Positions 26,286 through 35,393 of a DNA stretch of 64,000 bases are shown in pieces. Location of the stretch: positions 50,913 through 114,912 of the forward strand of contig CAJTIM010000015.1 of NCBI GenBank assembly GCA_910576325.1, written 5' to 3'. The notes beneath the pieces were generated by a model, which did not search any database, was not told where the DNA came from, and was given only the letters and a program-made list of their open reading frames with translations. Each line of letters opens with the position of its first letter. Positions within the stretch are counted from its first letter, which is position 1. The position numbers were made by a program, and so were the translations under genes. Source of the stretch: Clostridia bacterium. GTDB taxonomy: Bacteria; Bacillota; Clostridia; Lachnospirales; Lachnospiraceae.

Positions 26286-27432
26286 GAAGACGTACCTCCT
26301 TTTTATATAAATCATTTACTGCCCGTCCGAAAGCTTCTGTCCCGAAAGCCTTTGCCAGCTCCCGGCTGCGGGCGCTCATCCTTTGCTGTTTTTCCTTATG
26401 AAAAAGAACTTCTTTTACATAGCTGCCAAGCTCGCCCCTTTCCCGAAAGGAATAGCCGTTGATTCCATGCTCCAGTACTCCGGCCAGGCAGGGATCGCGC
26501 CTGCACACCAGAGGCAGGCCGCTTGCCAGAGCCTCCACATAGGTAAGTCCTTGTGTCTCACTGGTGGATGCACAGACAAAGAGATCCGCCATCTGGTAGA
26601 ACATGGGAACCATCTTAGGCTCTGCCATTCCATAGAAGCATACCTTGTCCGAAAGTCCAAGCTCTTCGGAAAGCTTTCTAAGGCTTGCCTCTGCCGGACC
26701 TCCTCCCACGATTAGAAGCACCGCCTCCCCGCCGGGTATTTCGGACTCTTTCCATCCGTACAAAAGCTCGTCCACCTGTTTTTCAAAGCCTAAGCGTCCC
26801 AGGCTCAGAGCCACCCGAACGCCGGGGCGGATGCCGCATTCCTCCCGAAGCTTTTCAAGCTTTTCTTTGGAAACGGGATTGGTAAATGTCTCCAATTTGA
26901 TTCCCGTAGGTATAATGGCTGTCTTCTTTTGCACGCCATAGCTTAAAAAGGTCCTCTCTACCTTTTTGGTCGGGGCAATGATACGGTTTACCGGCCGAAG
27001 TCTCCAGCGCATACAGGCGGCTACAGCGGCAGTTCCCAAATATTTTCCCATCGGAATGTATTTTGTATACTGTTCATACAGGGTATGGCAGGTATGTATG
27101 AAAACGGCTCCCGTGTCCTCCGCAATTTGTTTTCCATAACTGAAGGTACAGAACTCGCACTGACTATGCACCACGTCAGGCATCCACTCCGTCAGCTCCC
27201 GGCGGTAGGCTCCGTCTCCGGGAACCGGAATACGCACGCCCGGATAAATTCCGGAAGGTATGGAGCGCAGATACCACACATTTCCCTCCTGATAAGCCTT
27301 CCCTGTGTCGGAAACGGTCAGAATCCGCACCTCATGGCCCTGCCGTTGAAGCTCCTCCTCCAAATTCAGAACCGAAGTCACTACGCCATTGATAGTAGAA
27401 CGAAATAAATCTGTTGTGATCAGTATTTTCAT
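26197..27432 (-). CDS. GT4 glycosyltransferase, probable diacylglycerol glucosyltransferase-like
   Basis: 411-residue GT4 enzyme. The ATG at 27432 overlaps the stop codon of the DedA gene by four bases (ATGA), the mark of translational coupling. The N-terminal TTDLFRSTINGVVTSVLNLEEEL is the usual opening of this subgroup, HTCHTLYEQYTKYI is the conserved acceptor-side segment, and the E-x7-E motif lies in SETQGLTYVEALASG. In Firmicutes close relatives make monoglucosyl-diacylglycerol, the anchor or precursor of lipoteichoic-type polymers. The C-terminus overlaps the next gene by 89 bases, so the last ~30 residues are in a doubly coding region. Confidence 0.85.
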   Translation of the reverse strand: MKILITTDLFRSTINGVVTSVLNLEEELQRQGHEVRILTVSDTGKAYQEGNVWYLRSIPSGIYPGVRIPVPGDGAYRRELTEWMPDVVHSQCEFCTFSYGKQIAEDTGAVFIHTCHTLYEQYTKYIPMGKYLGTAAVAACMRWRLRPVNRIIAPTKKVERTFLSYGVQKKTAIIPTGIKLETFTNPVSKEKLEKLREECGIRPGVRVALSLGRLGFEKQVDELLYGWKESEIPGGEAVLLIVGGGPAEASLRKLSEELGLSDKVCFYGMAEPKMVPMFYQMADLFVCASTSETQGLTYVEALASGLPLVCRRDPCLAGVLEHGINGYSFRERGELGSYVKEVLFHKEKQQRMSARSRELAKAFGTEAFGRAVNDLYKKEVRLHEGAFVFEESEAAIPEWNWTGYADAKRFP

Positions 27433-28022
27433 GTCAATAATCCTCCCATCCAGGTTCCCGCATAGACCAGTGCCAGGCTGTAGGCGGCAATGGAAGCGGG
27501 CTTTCCCAGTAATATAATTGTGCCGAATTTTTTCCAGGACATACGGGTAAGTCCTGCCAGCATACACAGAAAATCGTCCGGCGCGCAGGGAAAGAAAATT
27601 GCCAGGGCAAAGAACCGGTCAAACTTTTTTCCCCTTTCCAGCCAGCCGGCGTATTTCTCGTAGGTTTCTTCCTTTACGAGAGATTGCACAAAGCATTTCC
27701 CGTAGCGTCTTGCCAGATAGAAGTTGATAAATGAGCCGATGACGATTCCGATATAATTGCAGAGAAGTCCCTCCCATGCTCCGAACAGCACCACGCCAAC
27801 CGCGCAGGTGATTCCGCCGGGAATGATGGGGATCACTACCTGGATAATCTGAATCAGCACAAAGAGCAGCGGACCGTAGATTCCGCATCTTGATACCAGG
27901 GCTTCCATCTGACTCCGGTCTGTGAAGATTCCTGTTTTGATTCCGTAGATGGTAAATATGAGAAGTGCCCCCATAGAGCACCAGGTGATTAGGTTGATGA
28001 TATACTGTTTTCTTTGGGTCAT
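27429..28022 (-). CDS. DedA/TVP38-TMEM64 (VTT domain) membrane protein
   Basis: 197-residue polytopic protein of the SNARE-associated/VTT family. Helices are visible at the N-terminus (YIINLITWCSMGALLIFTIYG), and the family motifs IIPGGITCAVGVVLFGAWEGLL and the NFYLARRYGK segment (polar residues in a re-entrant region) are present. Some VTT-domain proteins are lipid (undecaprenyl phosphate or phosphatidylethanolamine) scramblases or flippases. First gene of a three-gene operon with two glycolipid-type glycosyltransferases; a role in moving the product or its carrier across the membrane is inference. Start at 28022 chosen for GAGGAG seven bases upstream. Confidence 0.85.
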   Translation of the reverse strand: MTQRKQYIINLITWCSMGALLIFTIYGIKTGIFTDRSQMEALVSRCGIYGPLLFVLIQIIQVVIPIIPGGITCAVGVVLFGAWEGLLCNYIGIVIGSFINFYLARRYGKCFVQSLVKEETYEKYAGWLERGKKFDRFFALAIFFPCAPDDFLCMLAGLTRMSWKKFGTIILLGKPASIAAYSLALVYAGTWMGGLLT

Positions 28023-28283
28023 GCTTCTCTCCTCCCCTGCTGTCATTTTGTATTTTTCCCATTTTTGTTTACTTTTTTACTGCTTCTATCCTTCTAAACG
28101 ATTATTCTACTCTAATTTCTTCATAATTTTCGATATTTTTTTGATTCTTAAAACAATTTTAAGAAATTTCGATGGAATCGGGAGGGATGGAATCCGGCGG
28201 GATATCGGACGCAATGAAGAAGCTGTTTTAGAAAATGAGAGACTTTGTTTCTTTTGTATGCGAAAGTTTATCTGAGTAAGCAG

Positions 28284-28327
28284 AAAATGCCTCCTAAAGT
28301 GATTTCATACTTTTCGGAAGCATCTTT
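28284..28327 (-). terminator. Terminator of the Na/Pi - kinase - regulator operon
   Basis: On the minus strand an 8-bp stem (ATGCTTCC / GGAGGCAT) extended by an inner AAAAGT/ACTTT pairing is followed by TTTTC. It lies 92 bp after the response regulator stop codon. The rest of 28023-28418 is A/T-rich leader of the DedA operon with no gene I can support. Confidence 0.6.
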
Positions 28328-28418
28328 CTATAAAATTATTTATCTGTCTGATCCAGGAGTTCTAATTTCCGTTTTAATTCTTCGATTACTCTGTTTTGTT
28401 CCTCTAATCAGGTATCTT

Positions 28419-29120
28419 TTACTTCACAAACTTATACCCAATCCCCCTAACCGTCCGAATATACTGCGGCTGCTCCGGGTTTTCCTCCAGCTTTCTGCGC
28501 AGACTGCGGATATGTACGTCAACCGTCCGAGTCTCGCCAAAATACTCATATCCCCATATCTGATCCAATAACTGCTCTCTGGTAAATACCTGGTTCGGGT
28601 GGCTGATGAGAATGTGGAGCAGCTCATATTCCTTTCGCGAGAGCGCCACGGTCACACCCTGCAGGGTAACCTCCCGGGCCGCATGGTTTACCGCCAGGCC
28701 GCCTGTCTCAAACCGTTCCTCCGGCTGCGCTTCTCTGTAAGCCTGCGCGCTTCTGCGCAGAAGGGCTTTCACCCTGGCCTCCAGCTCCCGGATGCCAAAA
28801 GGTTTGCTCAGATAGTCGTCCGCCCCAAGCTCCAGGCCCAGAACCTTATCAATCTCCTCCCCCTTTGCCGTCAGCATCATCACCGGCACCGCGGAAATCC
28901 GCAAGTCAGAGCGAATCTCCCGAAGCGCCTCCATGCCGTCCATCCCCGGAAGCATACGGTCCAGGAGCACCAGATCTACCCGTGCGCTCCTCAAAATCTC
29001 CAAACCCTTTTCTCCCGTCTCCGCCCGAAGAACCTTGTAGCCGGCCTTCGTCAGATTGTATTCCAAAAGCTCCAGGATATGAGGCTCATCGTCAATCGCT
29101 AAAATAATCTTTTTTTCCAT
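28419..29120 (-). CDS. OmpR-family response regulator, PhoP-like
   Basis: 233-residue two-component response regulator. The receiver domain holds the acidic pair in IDDEP (residues 9-11), the phosphoacceptor Asp in LVLLDRMLPGMDG, Thr in MLTAKGEE and the switch Lys in DDYLSKPFGI. The C-terminal winged helix includes LSRKEYELLHILISHPNQVFTREQLL and the recognition helix in RTVDVHIRSLRRKLE. It follows the histidine kinase gene by 86 bp. The upstream Na/Pi transporter and the PhoP-box-like sequence support a phosphate-response role. An alternative start at 29141 (MYEKEKH) with GAGGG upstream is almost equally good. Confidence 0.9.
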   Translation of the reverse strand: MEKKIILAIDDEPHILELLEYNLTKAGYKVLRAETGEKGLEILRSARVDLVLLDRMLPGMDGMEALREIRSDLRISAVPVMMLTAKGEEIDKVLGLELGADDYLSKPFGIRELEARVKALLRRSAQAYREAQPEERFETGGLAVNHAAREVTLQGVTVALSRKEYELLHILISHPNQVFTREQLLDQIWGYEYFGETRTVDVHIRSLRRKLEENPEQPQYIRTVRGIGYKFVK

Positions 29121-29206
29121 GTGCTTTTCCTTTTCATACATCTTTACCCTCAGTATACAGGGGATCACAGAAGGTATCAATTGCTGAGTAATCTAAAAGA
29201 CCGCCG

Positions 29207-30472
29207 TTAAAAATAGGGCAGCTCCACCCGAAATGTACTCCCTTCCCCCAATTTACTCTCCACCCGGATACTGCCCCGATACAGCTCCGCAATATGCTTT
29301 ACAATGGACAGGCCCAGCCCCGTACCGCCCTGTGCCCGGGATCTTCCCTTGTCCACACGGTAAAACCGCTCAAAGATGCGCTCCGTCTGCTCCGCCTCCA
29401 TACCGATTCCCGTATCGGAAATCTCCAGAATGAGATGACTGGCCGTACTTTTGCAGACAATCGTCACCGCGCCAAATTCCGTAGCCTTCAGCCCATTGTC
29501 CACCAGATTAATAAGAAGCTGCTTGAGCCGATCCCGGTTGCAGGTAAAAGGGCGCACCCCGGGGTCCGGCGTAAATATCAGGCGTACATGGGGCTTTACC
29601 CTCGGCGCCAAAAGCTCCGTGACTTCCCCGATTACCTCATTGACATCGCAAGGCTCCTGCCGCACATCCTTTTTATTTTCAATCTCGGAGAGCAGCAGCG
29701 TGTCGTCAATCAGATTTCCCAGGCGCTCCGTCTCAATGTCAATGATATCGAGAAATCTTCCCGCACAGTCGACATCCTCTATAGCTCCGTTCTTTAAAGT
29801 TTCCACAAAACCCCGAATGGAGGTCAGCGGCGTTTTCAGCTCATGGGTCACATTGGATACAAATTCCCGCCGCTGCTTCTCAACCGCCTTCATAGCCGAT
29901 ACGTATTTTCGGAAATACATAACAAGGGAAAGCACCAACAGCAACAGGATCGCGGCGGCAAACAGGGTGGAACGCAGAAATTCATCGTCCATGTTCCGCA
30001 GCTCTTCCATAGGAATCGCTGTCCGAATCACTCCCCGAAAACCTCCTGCCGTCAGCGGAACCGCACAGTAGCAGTAATCCAGGCCAAAGGTGGCGGAGCG
30101 CCGGATGATGCTGTTGCTCTCTCCCGCCAGGGCTTTACGGACCTCCTCCCGATCCAGGTGATTGCTCAATGCCGGCCCCGGTCCTCCGGATTCTCCGAGG
30201 ACATTTCCCTCCTCATCTATAATGGTAATGCGTATCCCGTATTTTTCCCCATACCGCCCTGCGAACTCTTCCAAAGCCTCCGTCTGGTCCGCATCCTTTG
30301 CCATCTCCGCCAGCAAAATATCGCGGAGCATTTCCGCCTGTGTCAGATACCCCGCCTCGCTCTGCTTTTCCAGATAGGAAAATCCATTGCTCCAAAAGGC
30401 GTATTGAAAGGCCAGCAGAGCGACCACAGCCGCTACTGCGTAGCCGATGAGAAATTTTTTTTTCAAGTCCAT
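29207..30472 (-). CDS. PhoR-like sensor histidine kinase
   Basis: 421-residue membrane sensor kinase. A first helix at ~8-28 (IGYAVAAVVALLAFQYAFW) and a second at ~165-190 (STLFAAAILLLLVLSLVMYF) flank an extracytoplasmic sensor region. The H-box is NVTHELKTPLTSIRGFVETL, followed by N-box (LVDNGLKA), G1 (DTGIGM) and G2 (GTGLGLSIVKH). The architecture and the neighbouring transporter suggest PhoR. The order here is transporter, kinase, regulator, whereas the usual Firmicutes order is phoP before phoR. Start at 30472 has GGAGC five bases upstream. Confidence 0.9.
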   Translation of the reverse strand: MDLKKKFLIGYAVAAVVALLAFQYAFWSNGFSYLEKQSEAGYLTQAEMLRDILLAEMAKDADQTEALEEFAGRYGEKYGIRITIIDEEGNVLGESGGPGPALSNHLDREEVRKALAGESNSIIRRSATFGLDYCYCAVPLTAGGFRGVIRTAIPMEELRNMDDEFLRSTLFAAAILLLLVLSLVMYFRKYVSAMKAVEKQRREFVSNVTHELKTPLTSIRGFVETLKNGAIEDVDCAGRFLDIIDIETERLGNLIDDTLLLSEIENKKDVRQEPCDVNEVIGEVTELLAPRVKPHVRLIFTPDPGVRPFTCNRDRLKQLLINLVDNGLKATEFGAVTIVCKSTASHLILEISDTGIGMEAEQTERIFERFYRVDKGRSRAQGGTGLGLSIVKHIAELYRGSIRVESKLGEGSTFRVELPYF

Positions 30473-30531
30473 ATTGCTCCTTTTCCAATTCCGTAATGCT
30501 CTTTCCCGCCCATCCTGTTGATTCCTGCCGC

Positions 30532-32187
30532 TCACTGCTGTATCTCATCCGCCACATAGCCGGCTATGTTGTCGGCGTGATCGGAAATCCGTTCAATGTT
30601 ATTCAGTATATCAAGATAAATCACACCCTTGGCCGCAGAGCACTGATTGCGGGCCAGACGTTCGATATGCTTTTCCCGAAGCTCTTCCTCCAGATCGTCA
30701 ATCTCATCCTCAATCTGTATGGTCTGCTGCACATAGGCCATTTTCTCTGTCTGCCGGGCCAGGATGGATGCTTTCATGGAATCCAGAGCCAGGCTCTCGA
30801 TTTCCTGCAGACCTTCGATAGCCTCCAGGGAAAAGGTCAGCCGCTCCCGTATCATCTGCTCCGCCATTTCCGCAATGTTATCACAGTGATCGCTCATTCT
30901 CTCAATATCGCCCACCGTATAGAGCAGATTTCCCACCACAAGTCTTTGGTGATCGGTGAGGGAGGTTTTGCTGATTTTCGCCAGATATTCCGCTATCTGC
31001 CTTTCGTATTTATTCATAGTTTCTTCTATTTGGTATGCTTTGTCAACTCGTTTTTGACTGCCCGTGCGGACTGCCTCAAATACAAGCTTCGCGTGCTGCC
31101 AGGAAAGCTCTCCCATACGCACCACCTCTTTTGCCGCGTACTCTACCGCAAAGGAAGGCGTCTCCAGAATACGCTCGTCCAGATGGGGTAGCTGCATGGA
31201 GGCCGCTTCCTCCGGCTCCTCCTCTTCCTCTCCCTTTACCAAAATTCCGGACATTTTTACAAGCCAGTTGGCAAACGGGAAGAGTATGATTGTGTTTGTC
31301 ACGTTGAATACCGTGTGAAATACGGATATCTGCACACTGTTGATCGAAGCTGCCGCCCAGGTCCGGTTCAGGGAGAACAGGCCGAACATGATTCCTCCAA
31401 ACAGGACGGCTCCCATTACGTTGAATAGCAGATGGATAACGGCCGCACGCCTGGCCGTGCGGTGTGCGCCCAGGCTTGACAAAAGGGCTGTTACGCAGGT
31501 TCCGATGTTTTGTCCCAAAGTGATGTAGATAGCGGAGTTCCAGGTTACGACGCCGTTTGCCGCCAGGGTTTGAAGGATACCCACGGAGGCAGAGGAGCTT
31601 TGAATGACAGCCGTCACCACCAGGCCGGTCAGGATGCCCAGCACGGGACTGCCGCCCAGGATGCGGAATGCTTCGGAGAAGACGGGGGCATCCCGGTAGG
31701 GGGTGATGGCGCCGGACATGAAGCTTAAGCCGATGAACAGGAGACCGAAGCCGATAAGGATCTCGCTTAGCTCACGTGGTTTTTCTTTTTTGGAAAACAG
31801 GACTAAAAATGCGCCGATTCCAATGAGTAAGGGGGCGAAAAATTCCGGCTTTAAGATGCTTCCCCATTCGCTCATGGACACGACCCATGCGGTGATGGTG
31901 GTTCCGATATTGGCGCCCATGATGATGCCGGCAGCCTGGGTAAGATTCATCAGGCCGGCGTTTACGAAGCCTACGACCATAACGGTTGTGGCGGAACTGC
32001 TTTGGATGACGGCAGTGACGGCGGCGCCTAACAGGATTCCCAGGATGCGGTTTTTTGTTAAAACGCCCAGAAGGTGGCGCATGCGGCCGCCGGCAGATTT
32101 CTGCAGGCCGTCTGCCATGACGTTCATTCCGTACAGGAACATTCCAAGGCCGCCGATGAAGCGGAACAGCATTTCGATATGTGACAT
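30532..32187 (-). CDS. Na/Pi cotransporter family protein with C-terminal PhoU-like domain
   Basis: 551-residue sodium/phosphate cotransporter (PF02690 repeats). The two inverted halves each carry the substrate motif QSSSAT/QSSSAS (AVTAVIQSSSATTVMVVGF and VVTAVIQSSSASVGIL). Eight or so membrane helices fill residues 1-310; the last 220 residues are a soluble helical PhoU-like domain (RMSDHCDNIAEMAEQM, RISDHADNIAGYVADEI) that probably senses or limits uptake. It leads an operon with a histidine kinase and response regulator, 59 and 86 bp apart, and has phased TTTACA repeats upstream, so phosphate uptake regulated by its own two-component pair is the likely picture. Confidence 0.92.
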   Translation of the reverse strand: MSHIEMLFRFIGGLGMFLYGMNVMADGLQKSAGGRMRHLLGVLTKNRILGILLGAAVTAVIQSSSATTVMVVGFVNAGLMNLTQAAGIIMGANIGTTITAWVVSMSEWGSILKPEFFAPLLIGIGAFLVLFSKKEKPRELSEILIGFGLLFIGLSFMSGAITPYRDAPVFSEAFRILGGSPVLGILTGLVVTAVIQSSSASVGILQTLAANGVVTWNSAIYITLGQNIGTCVTALLSSLGAHRTARRAAVIHLLFNVMGAVLFGGIMFGLFSLNRTWAAASINSVQISVFHTVFNVTNTIILFPFANWLVKMSGILVKGEEEEEPEEAASMQLPHLDERILETPSFAVEYAAKEVVRMGELSWQHAKLVFEAVRTGSQKRVDKAYQIEETMNKYERQIAEYLAKISKTSLTDHQRLVVGNLLYTVGDIERMSDHCDNIAEMAEQMIRERLTFSLEAIEGLQEIESLALDSMKASILARQTEKMAYVQQTIQIEDEIDDLEEELREKHIERLARNQCSAAKGVIYLDILNNIERISDHADNIAGYVADEIQQ

Positions 32188-32238
32188 TTTGGGTCCTCCG
32201 ATTGTATTTTACCTTTTCTTATGAGGATAGCAGGGGAG

Positions 32239-32277
32239 TGTAAAATACAGTCGAAGTATTTGTAAAATGTGTGTAAA
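32239..32277 (-). promoter_or_regulatory. Candidate PhoP box (phased TTTACA repeats)
   Basis: On the minus strand TTTACA occurs at 32277-32272, 32266-32261 and 32244-32239, i.e. with offsets of 11 and 22 bases, one and two helical turns. Bacillus PhoP binds TT(A/T/C)ACA direct repeats with 11-base periodicity. The site ends about 50 bp before the Na/Pi cotransporter ATG, the right place for an activator. The remaining spacer to 32538 is A/T-rich with no gene seen. Confidence 0.6.
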
Positions 32278-32538
32278 GTATGTATGGAGGTAAATTCATC
32301 CTTATCTTTTCCCTACATCAACACAAAGACACACAAAACCCATTTTACCTCCAAATAAATCCAACTATAACCACGTTCATATTTTATTCACACTTATTTT
32401 AAAAAACGTTAAATTGATTAACATAATCCATTCATTTCTATTCCATATAATAAGACCATAAGATAAAGCAAGACAAAAAACAACATGACAACCCCTAGTA
32501 AGCAATTACTATTTTTTGAATAAACTTTTTCATAATAA

Positions 32539-32565
32539 ATGCCAGGCAGACTAGCTGCCTGGCAT
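32539..32565 (-). terminator. Rho-independent terminator
   Basis: Perfect 11-bp stem ATGCCAGGCAG / CTGCCTGGCAT with a 5-base loop followed on the minus strand by TTTATTAT. It lies 31 bp after the stop codon of the polytopic membrane protein gene. Confidence 0.8.
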
Positions 32566-32596
32566 CCTCCCATTTATGGGGCTGTAATCCTATCCT

Positions 32597-34051
32597 CTAT
32601 TTTTTCTCCCCAAACAACTCTTCCAGCGTGTACACCCGCACCTCCGCCTTATTTTCCACATTCCGGTAAGCCGGCCACATAATTCTCACCGTACAATACC
32701 CCAGCACCGCAACCATCCACAGACAAACAAGATATCCTGAGAGCTTCATTATCTGTGCGCCTCTGTTTCTCCATCCCGCCGAAATCCGCCGTCCCCAATA
32801 TCCGATTCCCCTGGTCACATAATACATAAAGGGTACCAGCATAGGCATGCTGTAACGTCCCTGAGGCTGATAATCATTAGAATAGGAATACCAGATATTC
32901 ATAATGTTCGGAAGCAGCACGGCTGTCACAAGCCCCAGATGAAGCATAAGACGCGACACATCCACCGGCACTCTTTCTTCTGCACCTTCCCTGTTCTTCA
33001 CGCCCAATCTCCTGTTGATTCCCCGGATACATTCCCTGAGAATCCCCGTGGCGCCCGCCAGAAACATAAGGCCATAACCGGCAAAAATCCATGCCCTGTG
33101 AGCCCTGGTAAGAGGCGCCAGGATTCCCACAAAGCTCTTAAACACCAAAAGCGCCCAATCTGAGCGAAACAGCATATCCGTAATAGAGATCCCCATATTC
33201 ATGCCGTTGCGTCTTCCTGTAGGCTTAAACAGCTCCATCGCATACCGCTGAGCACATTCCTCCTGTGTCCGCAGCCCCAGAAAATCCCCGTCATACAGCA
33301 CATAATTACGCACAAACCACCATCCGGACAGGAACAGTACAATCCCAAGGACCAGCAAACCCTTTTTCCAAAATTCCGCTTTGCACCGCTCTCCCTGTCT
33401 GACACGCTCCCAGAAGCATCCCGCAAATATCAATACGGCAGTTAACAGAAATCCATATGCATTGTAATAAGAGAGCACGCAAACAGAAATACTTATTCCC
33501 AGCCCGATGCAAGTTCGGATGGAAAAAGCATCTCTCATACCTTTCAGCAGATAATACAGAATCATGGACGAAGCCATAAGCGCCATGGAATCACAATTTA
33601 AATAAGTGAATAAAAAGCTGGACTGGGGCAAACAGACATTCAGCAGGAGAAACACCCACCGCAGGCTTTTCCTTTCAAACAGCATGTCCCCCAGAGCCTT
33701 TACATACCAAAAAAAGATAACGCCGCTGAGCACGCTGACAAGACGTGCGGCAAACAGCAGCGCGAACGCATCTGCGGTAAAGAGCATGGCAATGCGTATA
33801 AAGAGCGCCTCCAGCATCTGCGGCAGAATCGGACGGAAAGCGTAAGTAAAGCCCCAGGTATAATCCATGATTTCCTTCTGATCTCCTGTGGGCAGCTTTC
33901 CATATTTTAATATAAATTGCGCTATCTGCAGGCGCATATTTTCATCCGGTCCCTCATTTAAGGGCAGAATAAAAGCCCACAAAAGCCATATGCCGAGTAC
34001 GAAAGCGAAAAAAAGCACTTCTATCCGCATTTCTTTTGTAAGCCTTTTCAT
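32597..34051 (-). CDS. Polytopic membrane protein, DUF2142 / glycosyltransferase-39-like
   Basis: 484-residue integral membrane protein with about eleven hydrophobic helices. The first extracytoplasmic loop has EGPDENMRLQIAQ, an acidic motif in the place where GT-C glycosyltransferases (PMT/ArnT types, DUF2142) carry their catalytic Asp-Glu. Later loops contain YSNDYQPQGRYSMP, like the DUF2142 C-terminal part. A role in transferring a lipid-linked sugar to a cell-surface acceptor is plausible but not shown. Start at 34051 (MKRLTKEM), with AGAAGG eight bases upstream. It stands as a single unit between strong terminators. Confidence 0.7.
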   Translation of the reverse strand: MKRLTKEMRIEVLFFAFVLGIWLLWAFILPLNEGPDENMRLQIAQFILKYGKLPTGDQKEIMDYTWGFTYAFRPILPQMLEALFIRIAMLFTADAFALLFAARLVSVLSGVIFFWYVKALGDMLFERKSLRWVFLLLNVCLPQSSFLFTYLNCDSMALMASSMILYYLLKGMRDAFSIRTCIGLGISISVCVLSYYNAYGFLLTAVLIFAGCFWERVRQGERCKAEFWKKGLLVLGIVLFLSGWWFVRNYVLYDGDFLGLRTQEECAQRYAMELFKPTGRRNGMNMGISITDMLFRSDWALLVFKSFVGILAPLTRAHRAWIFAGYGLMFLAGATGILRECIRGINRRLGVKNREGAEERVPVDVSRLMLHLGLVTAVLLPNIMNIWYSYSNDYQPQGRYSMPMLVPFMYYVTRGIGYWGRRISAGWRNRGAQIMKLSGYLVCLWMVAVLGYCTVRIMWPAYRNVENKAEVRVYTLEELFGEKK

Positions 34052-34191
34052 ACAAATCACCTTCTCCGAAATTGAGATGGTGCAATTATAGCAATTTTCG
34101 GAAAAATGGACAAGACCGCATTTCTTCTGTAATTCTTTCGTTTTTCGTTAAAATTCTTCATATAATCTTAAGTTTTGACATCGGCCTAATT

Positions 34192-34340
34192 CGGCCATGC
34201 CAAAAGGCATGGTCGGACAAAGCCGAAAATAAAAGGGAGAGATGGGGCTAAAGGCCCCATACAAAAGATAATAAAAAGACGTTACCACGGGAATTGGTAA
34301 CGCCTTTGTCATCATTGGTATCTTATGTATTATCTTTTGT
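34192..34340 (-). terminator. Cluster of hairpins after glcK including a terminator
   Basis: Reading the minus strand: a 13-bp perfect inverted repeat (34328-34340 with 34261-34273) encloses a terminator GTTACCA-loop-TGGTAAC followed by GTCTTTTT (34301-34273). Then come ATGGGGC/GCCCCAT (34242-34260) followed by a T-rich run, and CGGCCATGCC/GGCATGGTCG (34192-34214). The first two fit terminators for glcK; the third falls in the leader of the next gene. The 80-bp bracketed unit may be a small insertion. No gene is seen in 34052-34436. Confidence 0.6.
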
Positions 34341-34436
34341 TGTTCTTATTGTAGTACAGCCTTTGAAAAAAGTCAATGACTTAAGGACACAAAAAATTTG
34401 TCACTTTTTGGCAGCTCCTTGGCTATTTTTATGGAA

Positions 34437-35372
34437 TCAATCAAGAATCAGCTTCGCGCAGCCATAAATTCCCGCATCATTTCCAAGCTGTGCCAGCGCA
34501 AACTCTGTATCCTTGGATGATTTGTAGGCATAGGGCTTGTAGTATTTGCGGATATAATCCAGGAGAATCCAACCGGCCTTTGACACGCCGCCGCCGATTA
34601 CAATAACCTCCGGATCCAGGATTCCGGCCATAACAGAGATGGCGGTTCCCAAATATTTCCCAAAGCGTTCCACGACGCGCTTCGCCAGCTCATCGCCTTC
34701 TTTCAGAGCATCGAAGACTGCCTTTGCCGTAACCTCTCCCTCCCGCAGAAGCGACGGCTCTTCGCTCTCAGCCAGCGCTACCCTGGCAAGGCGTGCTATT
34801 CCCGTTGCGGAAGCAAACTGCTCCAGACAGCCCTGGTTGCCGCAGCCGCAATGCTCCTCTATTTGATCCTCCACATGGATATGTCCGATCTCGCCGCCGG
34901 CGCCGTGAGCACCGATCAGGATCTTCCCGTCCACAATAATTCCGCCGCCCACACCGGTTCCCAGAGTCAGAAGCAGGACATCCTTGTGTCCCTTTGCACC
35001 GCCCATCCACATCTCGCCGAGTGCCGCCACGTTAGCGTCATTTCCTGCCTTACATGGGAGACCGGTCCGCTCGGAAAGCTCTTTTGTCACCTCTTTATAG
35101 CCCCAGCCCAGGTTCGCGGTGTGGGGTACAATACCATCAGCAGATACAGGACCCGGAACGCCTACGCCGATTCCCGCCACTTCCTCGGGATTCAGCTTCC
35201 GTTCCTCTATCTTAGCCAGAATCGCAGCCGCCGTATCGGGCAGGATAGCCGATCCTTCATTTTCCGTATGGGTTTTAATCTCCCACTTATCCAGTACATT
35301 TCCCTCCGTATCAAATAGGCCCAGCTTTACGGTGGTTCCACCGATATCCGCCCCAAAACAATACTTTTTCAT
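34437..35372 (-). CDS. glcK: ROK family glucokinase
   Basis: 311-residue ROK-family sugar kinase that phosphorylates glucose with ATP to glucose 6-phosphate. The ATP-binding DIGGTTVKLGLFD lies at residues 9-21, the second phosphate loop is LTLGTGVGGGII, the catalytic Asp is in NDANVAALGE and the zinc motif GHIHVEDQIEEHCGCGNQGC is complete. It starts 21 bp after hprK, so the two form an operon linking glucose entry with catabolite control. Confidence 0.92.
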   Translation of the reverse strand: MKKYCFGADIGGTTVKLGLFDTEGNVLDKWEIKTHTENEGSAILPDTAAAILAKIEERKLNPEEVAGIGVGVPGPVSADGIVPHTANLGWGYKEVTKELSERTGLPCKAGNDANVAALGEMWMGGAKGHKDVLLLTLGTGVGGGIIVDGKILIGAHGAGGEIGHIHVEDQIEEHCGCGNQGCLEQFASATGIARLARVALAESEEPSLLREGEVTAKAVFDALKEGDELAKRVVERFGKYLGTAISVMAGILDPEVIVIGGGVSKAGWILLDYIRKYYKPYAYKSSKDTEFALAQLGNDAGIYGCAKLILD

Positions 35373-35393
35373 ATGGATGCTCCCCCCTTTTCC

